Source of the DNA: Noviherbaspirillum sp. L7-7A
GTDB lineage: Bacteria; Pseudomonadota; Gammaproteobacteria; Burkholderiales; Burkholderiaceae_D
Direction of reading: 5' to 3'
Assembly (NCBI RefSeq): GCF_019052805.1
Contig: NZ_JAHQRJ010000001.1
Span: forward strand, 558,001-622,000
DNA length: 64,000 nucleotides
The notes below the pieces were generated by a model. That model was given only the letters and a program-made list of their open reading frames with translations, was not told the origin of the DNA and searched no databases. The position numbers and the translations under genes are program-made. Positions 27,154 to 35,686 of the stretch are shown in pieces; positions within the stretch are counted from its first letter, which is position 1; every line of letters starts with the position of its first letter.

Positions 27154-27885
27154 CGTTGCCGTTGCCGTTGCCGTTGTTTTTGACGTTGCAGTGAAATCCC
27201 GTTGAGCGCGCCGTGCCAGCGGTGCCCGGAGCGGATAAGGTGCGGCGTCTGTCTGAGCGCAACGAAGTGGAGCGAGTTTAGCCGCGCCCCGCTCCGGGTA
27301 CCGCTGGCACGGGCACCCCGCGCAGCGGGGCGCGATCACCGGGTCGCCTTTTCTTGCCTACTTCTTTTGGCGAAGCAAAAGAAGTAGGTCGCCTGCCGGG
27401 GCGAATACCCGGCTTGTCTCCACGGCAGTGCAGCCGCATTGCGTCACCCGGCGAGGCACGTGCAGCACTGTCGGTGTTGTCTTTGACGTGTCCGTTGAAC
27501 GTGGCTTAACGTCAAAAGCAACTGCTGCTTCGCAGTCACGCCTTCACGCCGGGTGACCCAATGCGCATGTCCCCGCATCATGACCAGGCCGGGTGTTCGC
27601 CCCGGCGGGCGAGTCACTTTTTTGCTTCGCCAAAAAAGTAACCAAAAAAGGCGACCCCGACTGTGCCGCCCCGCTGCGCGGGGTTCCCGTGCCGTCGGGG
27701 CCCGGAGCGGGGCGCGGCTAAACTCGCCAAGCTGCGCTTGGCTCAGACAGACGCCGCACCTTTTCCCGCTCCGGGCACCGCCGACACGGCGGTACACAGA
27801 CGGGAACCCCAACGTCAAAAGCAACGGCAACGGCAACCGCCACTTCAAAAGCAACGGCAACGGCCCCTGCAACCGTCACTGCTCC
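27154..27885. repeat. Composite palindromic repeat, locus B (uninterrupted)
   Basis: Complete copy of the composite repeat without IS. In order: GTTGCC hexamers (27154-27177), stem unit with arms 27211-27234/27289-27312 (23 of 24 paired, one G-T), the hairpin CTTCTTTT-GGCGAAGC-AAAAGAAG (27361-27384), GCCGGGGCGAATACCCGGC (27395-27413), a 174-bp central segment (27414-27587) inverted relative to loci A and C, GCCGGGTGTTCGCCCCGGC (27588-27606), an AAAAAAGTAACC hairpin, the reverse stem unit with poorer arms (27687-27710/27766-27789) and GCAACGGC repeats. The stretch 27886-27965 holds the presumed promoter of the next operon but no clear box. Confidence 0.85.
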
Positions 27886-27965
27886 CAGACCGCACACAAT
27901 TTGCGCTCGCCCCGGTCGAAATTAAGCGCTACCGCATCGCGCTCGCACTGCCGCAAGATGCAGCC

Positions 27966-29075
27966 ATGCAAACCCAAGTCCATCTCCTCACCATGGCGCA
28001 TCCGGGCGATGTATCCGCCCTTGATGCCCTGATCAACAACGGCGCCATCCATGCCGGCCAGATCGTCGCCGTGATCGGCAAGACCGAAGGCAACGGCGGC
28101 GTCAATGATTTCACCCGCGGTTACTTCACCCAGTCGCTGATGCAGATGCTGTCCGGGCACCTGCAGTCCAGCCCGGCCGAGCTGGCGGCGCGGATTCCCT
28201 GCATCCTCTCCGGCGGCACCGAAGGCGTGCTGAGTCCGCATTACGTGGTGTTCTGCCGCCTGCCGGAACAGGCAGCGGATGATGGCCCGGCGCTGGCGAC
28301 CGGCCTGGCCTTCTCGGCCCCGACCGCCGTGGAGCAGATCGGCCGCGCCAGCCATGCCCGCCAGATCGCCCGGGCCGTCAGGGCGGCCATGGACGACGCC
28401 GGCCTGGACGATCCGGCGCAGGTGCATTTCGTGCAGATCAAGACGCCGTGCATCACCGTGGCACGGGCCGAGCAGGCCCGCGCCTGCGGACTGGAGCCAG
28501 TCAGCGGCGACCCGAACAAGGCCATGGCCTATGCCCGCGCCGCCGGCGCGCTCGGCGTGGCGCTGGCGCTGGGCGAGATCGACGAGGCAGCATTGACGGA
28601 TGCGGCGCTGCTGTCGGACATGGCGCTGTATTCCGAACGCGCCAGCGTGTCTTCGGGCGTGGAGATCAGCTGCAACGAAGTCATCGTGCTGGGCAACAGC
28701 CCGCACTGGAGCGGGCCATATCGCATTGCGCACCGGCCCATGCGCGACGCGCTCGACATCGGCGCGGTGGCGGCCACGCTGGCCGACCTCGGGCTGGCGG
28801 CCTCGCCGCAACTGAGTCCAAACGCGCTGGAGCGCATCGCCGGCGTGTTCGTCAAGTGCGAACCGCAACGTAACGGCCGGGTGCGCGCCAGCCGCCACAC
28901 CATGCTGGACGACACCGACATTAATGCCCAGCGCCATATCCGCGGCGCGGTGGGCGGCATGGTGGCGGGCGTGATCGGCGACGGCCGCATCTTCGTGTCC
29001 GGCGGCGCCGAGCATCAGGGACCGGACGGCGGCGGGCTGATCGCGGTGATCGCTTCCACCGCCAGGGACGCATGA
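27966..29075 (+). CDS. Ring-opening amidohydrolase (cyanuric acid amidohydrolase/barbiturase family)
   Basis: Enzyme of 369 aa from the small AtzD/barbiturase family, which hydrolyses the ring of cyanurate or barbiturate using three Ser-Lys pairs in a three-repeat fold. Family blocks are clear: GKTEGNGGVNDFTRGY, ILSGGTEGVLSPHYVVF, VQIKTPCIT, ASVSSGVEISCNEVIVLG and the C-terminal AVGGMVAGVIGDGRIFVSGG with GAEHQGPDGGG. It starts at ATG 27966; the open frame extends upstream only through repeat DNA. It overlaps the amidase by 4 nt. Barbiturate (oxidative pyrimidine pathway) and cyanurate are the two candidate substrates; the amidase and HpxZ-like gene fit either. Confidence 0.9.
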   Translation: MQTQVHLLTMAHPGDVSALDALINNGAIHAGQIVAVIGKTEGNGGVNDFTRGYFTQSLMQMLSGHLQSSPAELAARIPCILSGGTEGVLSPHYVVFCRLPEQAADDGPALATGLAFSAPTAVEQIGRASHARQIARAVRAAMDDAGLDDPAQVHFVQIKTPCITVARAEQARACGLEPVSGDPNKAMAYARAAGALGVALALGEIDEAALTDAALLSDMALYSERASVSSGVEISCNEVIVLGNSPHWSGPYRIAHRPMRDALDIGAVAATLADLGLAASPQLSPNALERIAGVFVKCEPQRNGRVRASRHTMLDDTDINAQRHIRGAVGGMVAGVIGDGRIFVSGGAEHQGPDGGGLIAVIASTARDA

Positions 29076-30562
29076 TGCAGGCGCAACCCTGGATGCTGTC
29101 GGCCCGCTCGCTGGCGCAGGCCTACCGGCGTGGCGCGCTCGATCCGGTCGATGCGCTGGCATCGGTCCTGGCCCGCATGGAGGAAGTCAATCCGCGCATC
29201 AATGCCGTTGTCAGCATTGACCGCCAGGCCGCGCGCGCCGCGGCCGAAGCCAGCGCCCGGCGCTGGCGTTCGGGCTGCGCGTTGTCGGCGCTGGACGGCG
29301 TGCCCTTCACCGTCAAGGACAACATACTGACCGGCGGCCTGCGCTCGACCTTTGGCAGCGCGCTGTATGCCGATTACGTGCCCGATGCCGACGAGCTGCC
29401 GGTGGCGCGGCTGCGCCAGGGCGGCGCGGTCCTGGTCGGCAAGACCAATGTGCCCGAGCTGACCGTCTCCGGCACCACCGACAATGCGGTGTTCGGCGTC
29501 ACCCGCAACCCGTGGAATACGGCCCTGACGCCGGGCGGCTCCAGCGGCGGCGCGGCGGCCGCGGTGGCGTCCGGCATTGCGCCGCTGGCGCTGGCCACTG
29601 ATGGCGGCGGCTCGATCCGGCGGCCATGCGCCCATACGGGCTGCGTTGGCCTCAAGCCATCCACCGGCCGGGTGCCGCGCAGCCACGGCTTCCCGGTATT
29701 CCTGCACGACTTCGAAGTGGCCGGGCCGATCGCCCGCAGCGTGGACGACCTGGTGCTGGCCATGCGCGAGCTGTCGCCCTGGTCGGCCGCGGACAGCCGC
29801 TCCGCGCCGTTCCAGTCATTGCCGTTCTGCGTTCCCGAACAGCCGGCGCCGGCCCGCGTTGCGCTGCTCAACGGCCTGGCCGATGCCCCGGTCGATGCCG
29901 ACAGCGCCGATGCCGCCGAGGCGTCGTGGCAGGGGCTGTCCAGGCTGGGGCATGTGCCGGTCGCCCTCAGCCCGGCCCAGCGCGCCATGCTGGTGCAGGC
30001 AATGGCCGGGATCAACGATGTCGCCTGGCCGGTGCTGAGCGGCAGCGGGCTGGCCTGGCTGATGGCTACGCATCATGCGGGCCGCGAACAGGCGCTGTCG
30101 CCGCCGCTGGCCGCCATGCTGGAGCAGGGCAGGCAGCGCAGCGACGCCGAGCTGATGGCCGCACTGGGCGCGGTCACGCGGCTGCGCGATGTGCTCTCGC
30201 TGCTGATGCAGGACATCGACTGCCTGCTGCTGCCCTCGGCCGCCGCCCAGCCGTGGCCGGTGCAGGCGCCGTATCCGCCCCTGATCGACGGCCGCCCGGC
30301 CGGCCCGCGCAGCCATGCGATCTTCACCGCATTCGTCAATGCCGCCGGCCTGCCGGCGCTGGCCATGCCGGCCGGCCTGGGCGCCACCGGCATGCCGCTG
30401 GGCATACAGCTGGTGGGTCGCCATGGCGCCGACGGCTGGCTGTGCGCCATCGGCCGGCAACTGGAAAGGGCGCGTCCGTTTGCGCCGCTTTGGGAACGCC
30501 AGCCGATGCACGATGCCGGTGCATGCGGAACTGGCATGCAATCCGCTAGGGAGGAAGCATGA
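29072..30562 (+). CDS. Amidase signature-family hydrolase (ureidomalonase/AtzE-like)
   Basis: Cytoplasmic amidase of 496 aa with the Ser-cisSer-Lys catalytic triad: Lys in FTVKDNI, cis-Ser in GGSSGGAAAAVASG and nucleophile Ser in ATDGGGSIRRPCAHTG. The remainder follows the family (KPSTGRVPRSHGFP, DFEVAGPIARSVDDLV, and a GLPALAMPAG C-terminus). Coupled by overlap to the ring-opening amidohydrolase, it probably acts on the opened product: ureidomalonate if the substrate is barbiturate, or carboxybiuret if cyanurate. Both are inferences from neighbours. A separate small AtzG-like subunit gene is not seen. Confidence 0.88.
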   Translation: MMQAQPWMLSARSLAQAYRRGALDPVDALASVLARMEEVNPRINAVVSIDRQAARAAAEASARRWRSGCALSALDGVPFTVKDNILTGGLRSTFGSALYADYVPDADELPVARLRQGGAVLVGKTNVPELTVSGTTDNAVFGVTRNPWNTALTPGGSSGGAAAAVASGIAPLALATDGGGSIRRPCAHTGCVGLKPSTGRVPRSHGFPVFLHDFEVAGPIARSVDDLVLAMRELSPWSAADSRSAPFQSLPFCVPEQPAPARVALLNGLADAPVDADSADAAEASWQGLSRLGHVPVALSPAQRAMLVQAMAGINDVAWPVLSGSGLAWLMATHHAGREQALSPPLAAMLEQGRQRSDAELMAALGAVTRLRDVLSLLMQDIDCLLLPSAAAQPWPVQAPYPPLIDGRPAGPRSHAIFTAFVNAAGLPALAMPAGLGATGMPLGIQLVGRHGADGWLCAIGRQLERARPFAPLWERQPMHDAGACGTGMQSAREEA

Positions 30563-31791
30563 ACAGTCAACAGACCCACCATCAGAGCCGCAAGCTGCGC
30601 ATCGCCATTGTCGGCGCGGGCGTGGCCGGCTGCATCGTCGCGCGCCATCTGGCGCAGCGGCAGGATGTCGAGCTGACCTGCCTGGAGCGGGTGGCGCGCG
30701 ACGACCACAGCGAGGCCGGCACTGGCCTCAACATCGGGCCCAATGCCATCAAGCTTCTGCGTGCCCACGACCCGGCGCTGGCCGACGCGGTGCAGGCTGC
30801 AAGCCTGCCCTGGAAGAGCTGGCGCACCTCGCTGACCGACGGCACCGAGCTGTTCTCGCTGCCGCTGTCGCAGGTGGCCGACAATGACGGCGTGCGCATC
30901 CGCTGGTCCGAGCTGTACCGCGTGCTGCGCGAAGGCGCCGGCGATGCGGTGCGTTATGGCGTGACGATCAGGGACATGGCGCGCCAGCCGGACGGCCGCT
31001 GCCGCATCCGCTACGAAGCCGATGGCGCAAGCTGCACGCTGGACGACATCGACCTGCTGATCGGCGCCGACGGCCGCTATTCCGATACCCGCCGCGCGCT
31101 GTCCGGCGCGCCGGCGATGCGCCAGGTCGGCGTGGCGATCTTCCGCCTGCTGGTGCCTGACACCTCGGGCGGGCTGATCGACGATTACGAGCAGTGGTTC
31201 AACGGCCCGCACCGGCTGCTGGCATTCCGCGTGCCGCCCGGCCACATCTACATGGCGGGCACCTTCCCGCTGGCCGATGGCAACGAGATCGTCGCCGACG
31301 ATAAATCGGCAGAGGCGCTGCGCCGCTATTACACGCCGGCCCATGGCGCGGCTGGCGCCCAGGCGGCCTGGCTGACCGAGACCCTGTGCGCCCATGTCGA
31401 CCAGATCCATTGGGCGCGCCTGCAGGAAACCGAGGCCGGCTATCTGGATGCCGACGCACCCATTCTCTATCTTGGCGATGCCGCGCACGGCATGGTGCCG
31501 ACGCTGGGGCAGGGCGCCACCCAGGCGATCGAGGATGGCTGCGTGGCGGCCGGGCTGATCGCGCAACGGCTGGCGGCCGGCAGCATTAACGTGCGGGAAT
31601 GGCTGGACGCCTTCGATGCAACGCGCGCCGAACGCATCCGCTTCGTGATGGACTTCTCGCTGGAAGCCAGCGACACCCTGTTCGCCGGCGCCGACCCCGT
31701 GGCCGGCTCGCTGAAGAAGATGCAGCCGCCGTTCCAGGAAAAGCTGCGCCGCCTTTACCGCGACGTGGCGCCGGCCGGAGCGGCATCATGA
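30559..31791 (+). CDS. FAD-dependent aromatic-ring monooxygenase (PHBH/HpxO-like)
   Basis: Flavoprotein hydroxylase of 410 aa: FAD-binding GxGxxG near the N-terminus (IAIVGAGVAGCIVARHLAQ), a DG motif (LIGADGRYSDTRRAL) and the second FAD motif (LYLGDAAHGMVPTLGQGATQ). This is the group A monooxygenase family that includes the urate hydroxylase HpxO. It probably hydroxylates a heterocyclic ring before ring opening. It overlaps the amidase by 4 nt and the VOC gene by 4 nt, so it is firmly in the operon. Confidence 0.88.
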   Translation: MNSQQTHHQSRKLRIAIVGAGVAGCIVARHLAQRQDVELTCLERVARDDHSEAGTGLNIGPNAIKLLRAHDPALADAVQAASLPWKSWRTSLTDGTELFSLPLSQVADNDGVRIRWSELYRVLREGAGDAVRYGVTIRDMARQPDGRCRIRYEADGASCTLDDIDLLIGADGRYSDTRRALSGAPAMRQVGVAIFRLLVPDTSGGLIDDYEQWFNGPHRLLAFRVPPGHIYMAGTFPLADGNEIVADDKSAEALRRYYTPAHGAAGAQAAWLTETLCAHVDQIHWARLQETEAGYLDADAPILYLGDAAHGMVPTLGQGATQAIEDGCVAAGLIAQRLAAGSINVREWLDAFDATRAERIRFVMDFSLEASDTLFAGADPVAGSLKKMQPPFQEKLRRLYRDVAPAGAAS

Positions 31792-32288
31792 CGGCCGCCA
31801 TGGTGCATGGCCTGTTCCATGTCGCGATCAAGACCGCCGACCTGGATGCGACACGCCGCTTCTATACCGGGGTATTGGGCCTGCTTGAAGTTGTGCGTCC
31901 CGACTTCGGCTATCCCGGCGCCTGGCTGGCCTGCCCGCAGCCGGGCGGCGCCGCCATCATCCATATCTACGCTGGCGGACCAGCCCTGGGCGCCGATGGG
32001 CGCGCTCCGCTGGGCAGCGCCGCCATCGACCATCTGTCGCTGTCGTGCAGCGGCTATGCCGGCTTCAGGGCCCGCTTCATCGCGCATGGCCTGGACTGGC
32101 GCGAGTTCGTGGTGCCGGGCACCGCGCTGTGGCAGCTGTTCGTCTACGACCCCAGCGGCGTGCAACTGGAGCTGACCTTCAATGGCGACGCCGAGACCGG
32201 ACCGCCGCCCGACCTGTCCGCCGCGCGCCGCTATGTGGCCGGCGCCGGCTTCTTCGATCCCTCCACCTATTCCCTGATCCAACCCTGA
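31788..32288 (+). CDS. VOC (glyoxalase/dioxygenase superfamily) protein
   Basis: Small metalloprotein of 166 aa with the beta-alpha-beta-beta-beta VOC fold. It opens HGLFHVAIKTADLDATRRFY, where the first metal His is expected, has AIDHLSLSCSGYAGFRARF in the second module, and ends with YDPSGVQLELTFNGD, placing the last Glu ligand. ATG 31788 overlaps the monooxygenase stop (ATGA). Its role in the pathway is not clear; it may be an isomerase, dioxygenase or binding protein for the ring-opened intermediate. Confidence 0.8.
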   Translation: MTAAMVHGLFHVAIKTADLDATRRFYTGVLGLLEVVRPDFGYPGAWLACPQPGGAAIIHIYAGGPALGADGRAPLGSAAIDHLSLSCSGYAGFRARFIAHGLDWREFVVPGTALWQLFVYDPSGVQLELTFNGDAETGPPPDLSAARRYVAGAGFFDPSTYSLIQP

Positions 32289-32307
32289 TCAACCCTGAAG
32301 GACCGTT

Positions 32308-33279
32308 ATGAAAATCATCAAACTCTGCAGGATCGCCTTCACCGTTGCCGCCGGCCTTGCCACCGTTTCCATTGCCCATGCCGAGGACAAGGTGCGCGTC
32401 GGCGTATTCGCTTCCAGTTCCGCGCTGCCGTACTTCGTCGGCGTCGAGCGCGGCTATTTCAAGGAAGCCGGCATCGCGGTCGAGACCGTCACGCTGGCAT
32501 CGGCCCCGCTGATCGTGCAGTCCATGGTCAGCGGCGACATCGACGCCGCCTCCAACCTGGTCACGCTGGAAGGCGCCAACATCAGCCAGCGCCGCCCCAA
32601 CACGCTGACCTACATCTCGCTCAACGGCCAGAATGCGCAGTACATCACCGAGCAGTTCGTGGTCAGGGCCGGCTCGCAAGCCAAAACGCTGAAGGACCTG
32701 AAGGGAGCCAAACTGTTCTCCGCGCCCGGCCCGGCCAACGTCGGCACCGCCAAGGCCGTGCTCAAGGCCATCGGCCTGGAAGAGAACAAGGATTACACGA
32801 TGCAGGAGCAGCAGCTGTCGGTGCATATGGGTGCGCTGCAGGCCGGCACCTTCGACGCCGGCTACACCCTTGAGCCGGTGGCTTCCACCATGATCAAGCA
32901 GGGCGTGGCGCGCCGGCTTGAAGCCGGCGTGATCTCCACCCACCTGCTGGGCAATCCGTCCTCGCAGGCATTCGCCGCCGGCGGCGCGCTGTCCAACAAG
33001 CTCATCGCCGAGCGGCCCGATGTCGCCGCCCGTTTCGCCAGGGCCTGGGCCAAGTCGGTTGCCGCCGCCAACAGCGACGCCAGCGCGCGCGAGCTGCTGG
33101 CCAAGGACATGAGCGTGCCGGCCGCGCTTGCCGCCACGGTGCCGCTGGCGAACTTCGTGATGGTCAAGGACATGACGGCGGCGCAGAAGACGGACTTCCA
33201 GAAGTTCGTCGACATCGGCGTTGGTCTCGGCGTGGTCAAGGGCGCGGTCGACGCCGCCGCAATGATCAGGGGGATGTGA
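32308..33279 (+). CDS. NMT1/THI5-like ABC substrate-binding protein (system 2)
   Basis: Periplasmic binding protein of 323 aa, same superfamily as the 19192 gene but clearly divergent. The signal peptide ends near TVSIAHAEDKVRVGVF; family features include LPYFVGVERGYFKEAGIAVE, LIVQSMVSGDIDAASNLV and a two-lobed fold with GTFDAGYTLEP. It lies 19 nt downstream of the VOC gene and one base from the ATPase gene. It probably captures the heterocycle degraded by the operon, since importer and enzymes are one transcription unit. Confidence 0.88.
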   Translation: MKIIKLCRIAFTVAAGLATVSIAHAEDKVRVGVFASSSALPYFVGVERGYFKEAGIAVETVTLASAPLIVQSMVSGDIDAASNLVTLEGANISQRRPNTLTYISLNGQNAQYITEQFVVRAGSQAKTLKDLKGAKLFSAPGPANVGTAKAVLKAIGLEENKDYTMQEQQLSVHMGALQAGTFDAGYTLEPVASTMIKQGVARRLEAGVISTHLLGNPSSQAFAAGGALSNKLIAERPDVAARFARAWAKSVAAANSDASARELLAKDMSVPAALAATVPLANFVMVKDMTAAQKTDFQKFVDIGVGLGVVKGAVDAAAMIRGM

Positions 33280-34130
33280 TGCAGGCCTTGAAACACATGG
33301 AAGCGCCGCAGGCGGCGCGCCCGCCCGGCGCCGGCGAGATCGCCGGCATGGACCTCGGCCATCGCTGGTATGCGCCGGGCACCCATATCACGATACGCGG
33401 CCTGCACAAGACCTTCGGCGCCCATACGCTGTATGACGGCTTCGACCTCGACATCCCGAAGGGCAAGATCATCTCCATCTTCGGCCCCAACGGCTGCGGC
33501 AAGAGCACGCTGATCAACATGATCGCCGGCATCCTGCCGTATGACAGGGGCCAGATCCTGTTCGACGGCAAGGACGTGCATGACACCCGCATCGGCTATG
33601 TGTTCCAGAACTACCGCGAAGCGGTGTTCCCATGGATGCGCGCCATCGACAACATCCGCTATCCGATGAAATACCTGGGCCTGTCGAAAGGCGAGAAGGA
33701 AGCCCGCATCGACCGGCTGGTGGAAAGCTTCGACGTGAAGATCGACCTCAACAAGTATCCGTACCAGATGTCCGGCGGCCAGCAGCAGATGGTGTCGATC
33801 ATGCGCGCCCTGGTGGTGGACCCGGAAGTGCTGTTCCTGGACGAGCCGTTCTCGGCCCTGGACTATGAAATGACCCAGTTCCTGCGCGACCGGCTGCAGA
33901 AGGTCTTCATCGAGCGCCCGGTCACCACGCTGCTGGTGTCGCACGACCTCGACGAGGCGGTCTACCTGGCCGACTACGTGCTGCTGCTGTCGCGCAATCC
34001 GACCCGCATCGCCGACTTCGTGCCCTTCGACGCGCCGCGTCCGCGCAGCGCCGAAACCACGCTCACGCCCGACTTCCTGCGGGTCAAGGGCCATAGCCTG
34101 GAAATCTTTCAACGCGAGGTGAGGAAATGA
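33279..34130 (+). CDS. ABC transporter ATPase (system 2)
   Basis: ATPase of 283 aa with intact Walker A (FGPNGCGKSTL), signature (MSGGQQQM), Walker B (VLFLDEPFSALD) and switch His (LVSHDLDEA). An N-terminal extension of about 35 residues precedes the nucleotide-binding domain (HITIRGLHKTFG). ATG 33279 shares one base with the preceding stop (TGATG); a GTG one codon upstream is possible. The stop overlaps the permease start by 4 nt. Confidence 0.9.
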   Translation: MQALKHMEAPQAARPPGAGEIAGMDLGHRWYAPGTHITIRGLHKTFGAHTLYDGFDLDIPKGKIISIFGPNGCGKSTLINMIAGILPYDRGQILFDGKDVHDTRIGYVFQNYREAVFPWMRAIDNIRYPMKYLGLSKGEKEARIDRLVESFDVKIDLNKYPYQMSGGQQQMVSIMRALVVDPEVLFLDEPFSALDYEMTQFLRDRLQKVFIERPVTTLLVSHDLDEAVYLADYVLLLSRNPTRIADFVPFDAPRPRSAETTLTPDFLRVKGHSLEIFQREVRK

Positions 34131-34894
34131 AGAGCAGCGAGGAACTGATGAGCCGGCTGCAGCCGGTGCTGGGCCTGTTTCTGCTGGTGGTGTTCTGGGA
34201 ACTGGCCTTCGAGATGCGCCTGGTCGACCCGGTGCTGCTGCCATCGCCGGCGCAGTCGTTCAGGGCGTTCTGGCAAGGCCTGGAGGAAGGCTCGCTGTGG
34301 GCCGACCTGCGGCGCACGGTGGCGCGCACCGGCATCTCCTTTGCCATCGCGCTGGTGATCGCAGTGCCCCTGGGCATCCTGCTGGGCTCGTCCGACAAGG
34401 TCTACCGCGCACTGGAATTCCCGATCGACTTCTTCCGCTCGACGCCGGCCTCGGCCATGTTCCCGCTGTTCCTGATCCTGTTCGGCAGCGGCGAGAGCAC
34501 CAAGATCGCGGTCGCTGCATTCGGCGCGGCGCTGGCCATCCTGTTCGCCACCGCCTACGGCGTGATGAATGCGCGCAAGCAGCGACAGCTGGCGGCGCGG
34601 GTGATGGGGGCGTCAAGGCTGCAGGTGCTGTCGGACGTGACGATCTGGGAAAGCCTGCCGCAGACCTTCGTCGGCATGCGCTCGGGGGTGTCGCTGGCGC
34701 TGGTGATCGTGATCGTCGCCGAGATGTTCATCGGCTCCACCGACGGCCTCGGCCAGCGCATCCTGAAGTCGCAGATGGTGTTCGACATGCCCGACATGTA
34801 CGCCTCCATCTTCGCCGCCGGTGCGCTGGGCTATCTGCTCAACCTGCTGTTCATCGTGGCGGAGCGGCGCTTCGTGCACTGGGGCGGAAAATGA
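34127..34894 (+). CDS. ABC transporter permease (system 2)
   Basis: Inner-membrane permease of 255 aa, SsuC-like, with about six helices (PVLGLFLLVVFWELAFEMRL, ISFAIALVIAVPLGILLG, MFPLFLILFGSG, IAVAAFGAALAILFATAYG, GVSLALVIVIVAEMFIG, AGALGYLLNLLFIVAERR). EAA loop: ARVMGASRLQVLSDVTIWES. It completes system 2 and is followed after 34 nt by the HpxZ-like gene. Confidence 0.9.
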   Translation: MKSSEELMSRLQPVLGLFLLVVFWELAFEMRLVDPVLLPSPAQSFRAFWQGLEEGSLWADLRRTVARTGISFAIALVIAVPLGILLGSSDKVYRALEFPIDFFRSTPASAMFPLFLILFGSGESTKIAVAAFGAALAILFATAYGVMNARKQRQLAARVMGASRLQVLSDVTIWESLPQTFVGMRSGVSLALVIVIVAEMFIGSTDGLGQRILKSQMVFDMPDMYASIFAAGALGYLLNLLFIVAERRFVHWGGK

Positions 34895-34928
34895 TGCATC
34901 GACCAACTAACGAAGAGGAGCGCGCCGC

Positions 34929-35303
34929 ATGCTGATCAATGATCCGGAAACCATGGCGCAGTTGCAGAAGGCCTTTGCCGAGTATGAACAGGCCTTGGTG
35001 AGCAACGACGTGCCGACGCTGGACCGGCTGTTCTGGAACTCGCCGCATACGCTGCGCTACGGCGCCGGCGAAAATCTGTATGGCTTTGACGAGATACAGG
35101 CATTTCGCAACAGCCGGCCGGCGAAGAACCTCGATCGCACCGTGCTGCGCACCGCCATCACCACCTTCGGGACGGACCACGGCGTGGCCAATATCGAGTT
35201 CAGCCGTCCCGGCAGCGACCGCATCGGGCGGCAGTCGCAGACCTGGGTACGCTTCGCCGATGGATGGAAGGTCGTTGCCGCGCATGTGAGCCTGATGACT
35301 TGA
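34929..35303 (+). CDS. HpxZ/AtzH-like NTF2-fold protein (DUF3225)
   Basis: Small cytoplasmic protein of 124 aa with the NTF2-like fold of the HpxZ/AtzH family, which accompanies amidase genes in oxalurate and cyanurate catabolism. Family text: LFWNSPHTLRYGAGENLYGF, FRNSRPAKNL, TTFGTDHGVANIEF, RQSQTWVRFADGWKVVAAHV. It closes the heterocycle operon, 34 nt after the permease, with an AAGAGGAGCGCG ribosome-binding region before ATG 34929. Its presence supports the amidase being of the AtzE/HpxY-like group. Confidence 0.88.
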   Translation: MLINDPETMAQLQKAFAEYEQALVSNDVPTLDRLFWNSPHTLRYGAGENLYGFDEIQAFRNSRPAKNLDRTVLRTAITTFGTDHGVANIEFSRPGSDRIGRQSQTWVRFADGWKVVAAHVSLMT

Positions 35304-35377
35304 GGAAGGCAGGCGCTGAGATGCCCACGTCTCGCTCGTGCGTGCAAGCCCTGACGAATGATCACGTTATGCAGGCT

Positions 35378-35404
35378 GTCGGCCCCGCTTGTAGCGGTGC
35401 CGAC
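35378..35404. other. Imperfect hairpin downstream of heterocycle operon
   Basis: GTCGGC-C-CCGCT (35378-35389) pairs with AGCGG-T-GCCGAC (35393-35404), one C/T mismatch, 3-nt loop and no T tract. It may act as a transcription-end structure or a repeat. The rest of 35304-35515 shows no supported gene. Confidence 0.35.
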
Positions 35405-35515
35405 ACCGTGAACAGCTGAACTGTTAATGTTACCCAGAACCCCGCATCACATTTGACGATCCGGTGGCTTACGCGCAAGCGTAGGCCGCTATTTCTTTGA
35501 TACGGCGGAAAATTC

Positions 35516-35680
35516 ATGGCTCAGCAGACAAGTTCGACAGGTGTATCGGGCGGCAACAACCATCAGGTCGACATGACCTTGAACAATGTGAATCGGCAGG
35601 GCGAAGCGGTTCGGACCGGCAACACGGCCATCGTGCAGGATGCGCGCAGCGATCTGCCCCAATCCCAGCAGGCCCGGTAG
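35516..35680 (+). CDS. Small hydrophilic protein upstream of effector-like gene
   Basis: Unrecognised 54-aa frame beginning MAQQTSSTGVSGGNNHQVDM and ending RSDLPQSQQAR. It is polar, rich in Gln, Asn and Ser, with no hydrophobic segment, which resembles the N-terminal secretion signals of type III substrates; this is only a compositional impression. A weak GGCGGAAAA lies upstream of the ATG. Its stop is 6 nt before the start of the 980-aa gene, so the two are probably co-transcribed. It could instead be a leader peptide. Confidence 0.4.
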   Translation: MAQQTSSTGVSGGNNHQVDMTLNNVNRQGEAVRTGNTAIVQDARSDLPQSQQAR

Positions 35681-35686
35681 CTCGCC

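Noticed and set aside
35304-35515. Search for an hrp, PIP or HrpL-type box before the 980-aa gene
   Set aside because: No GGAAC-N15/16-C(C/G)AC or TTCG-N16-TTCG arrangement was found, so this gene is not included with the two HrpL-like promoters.
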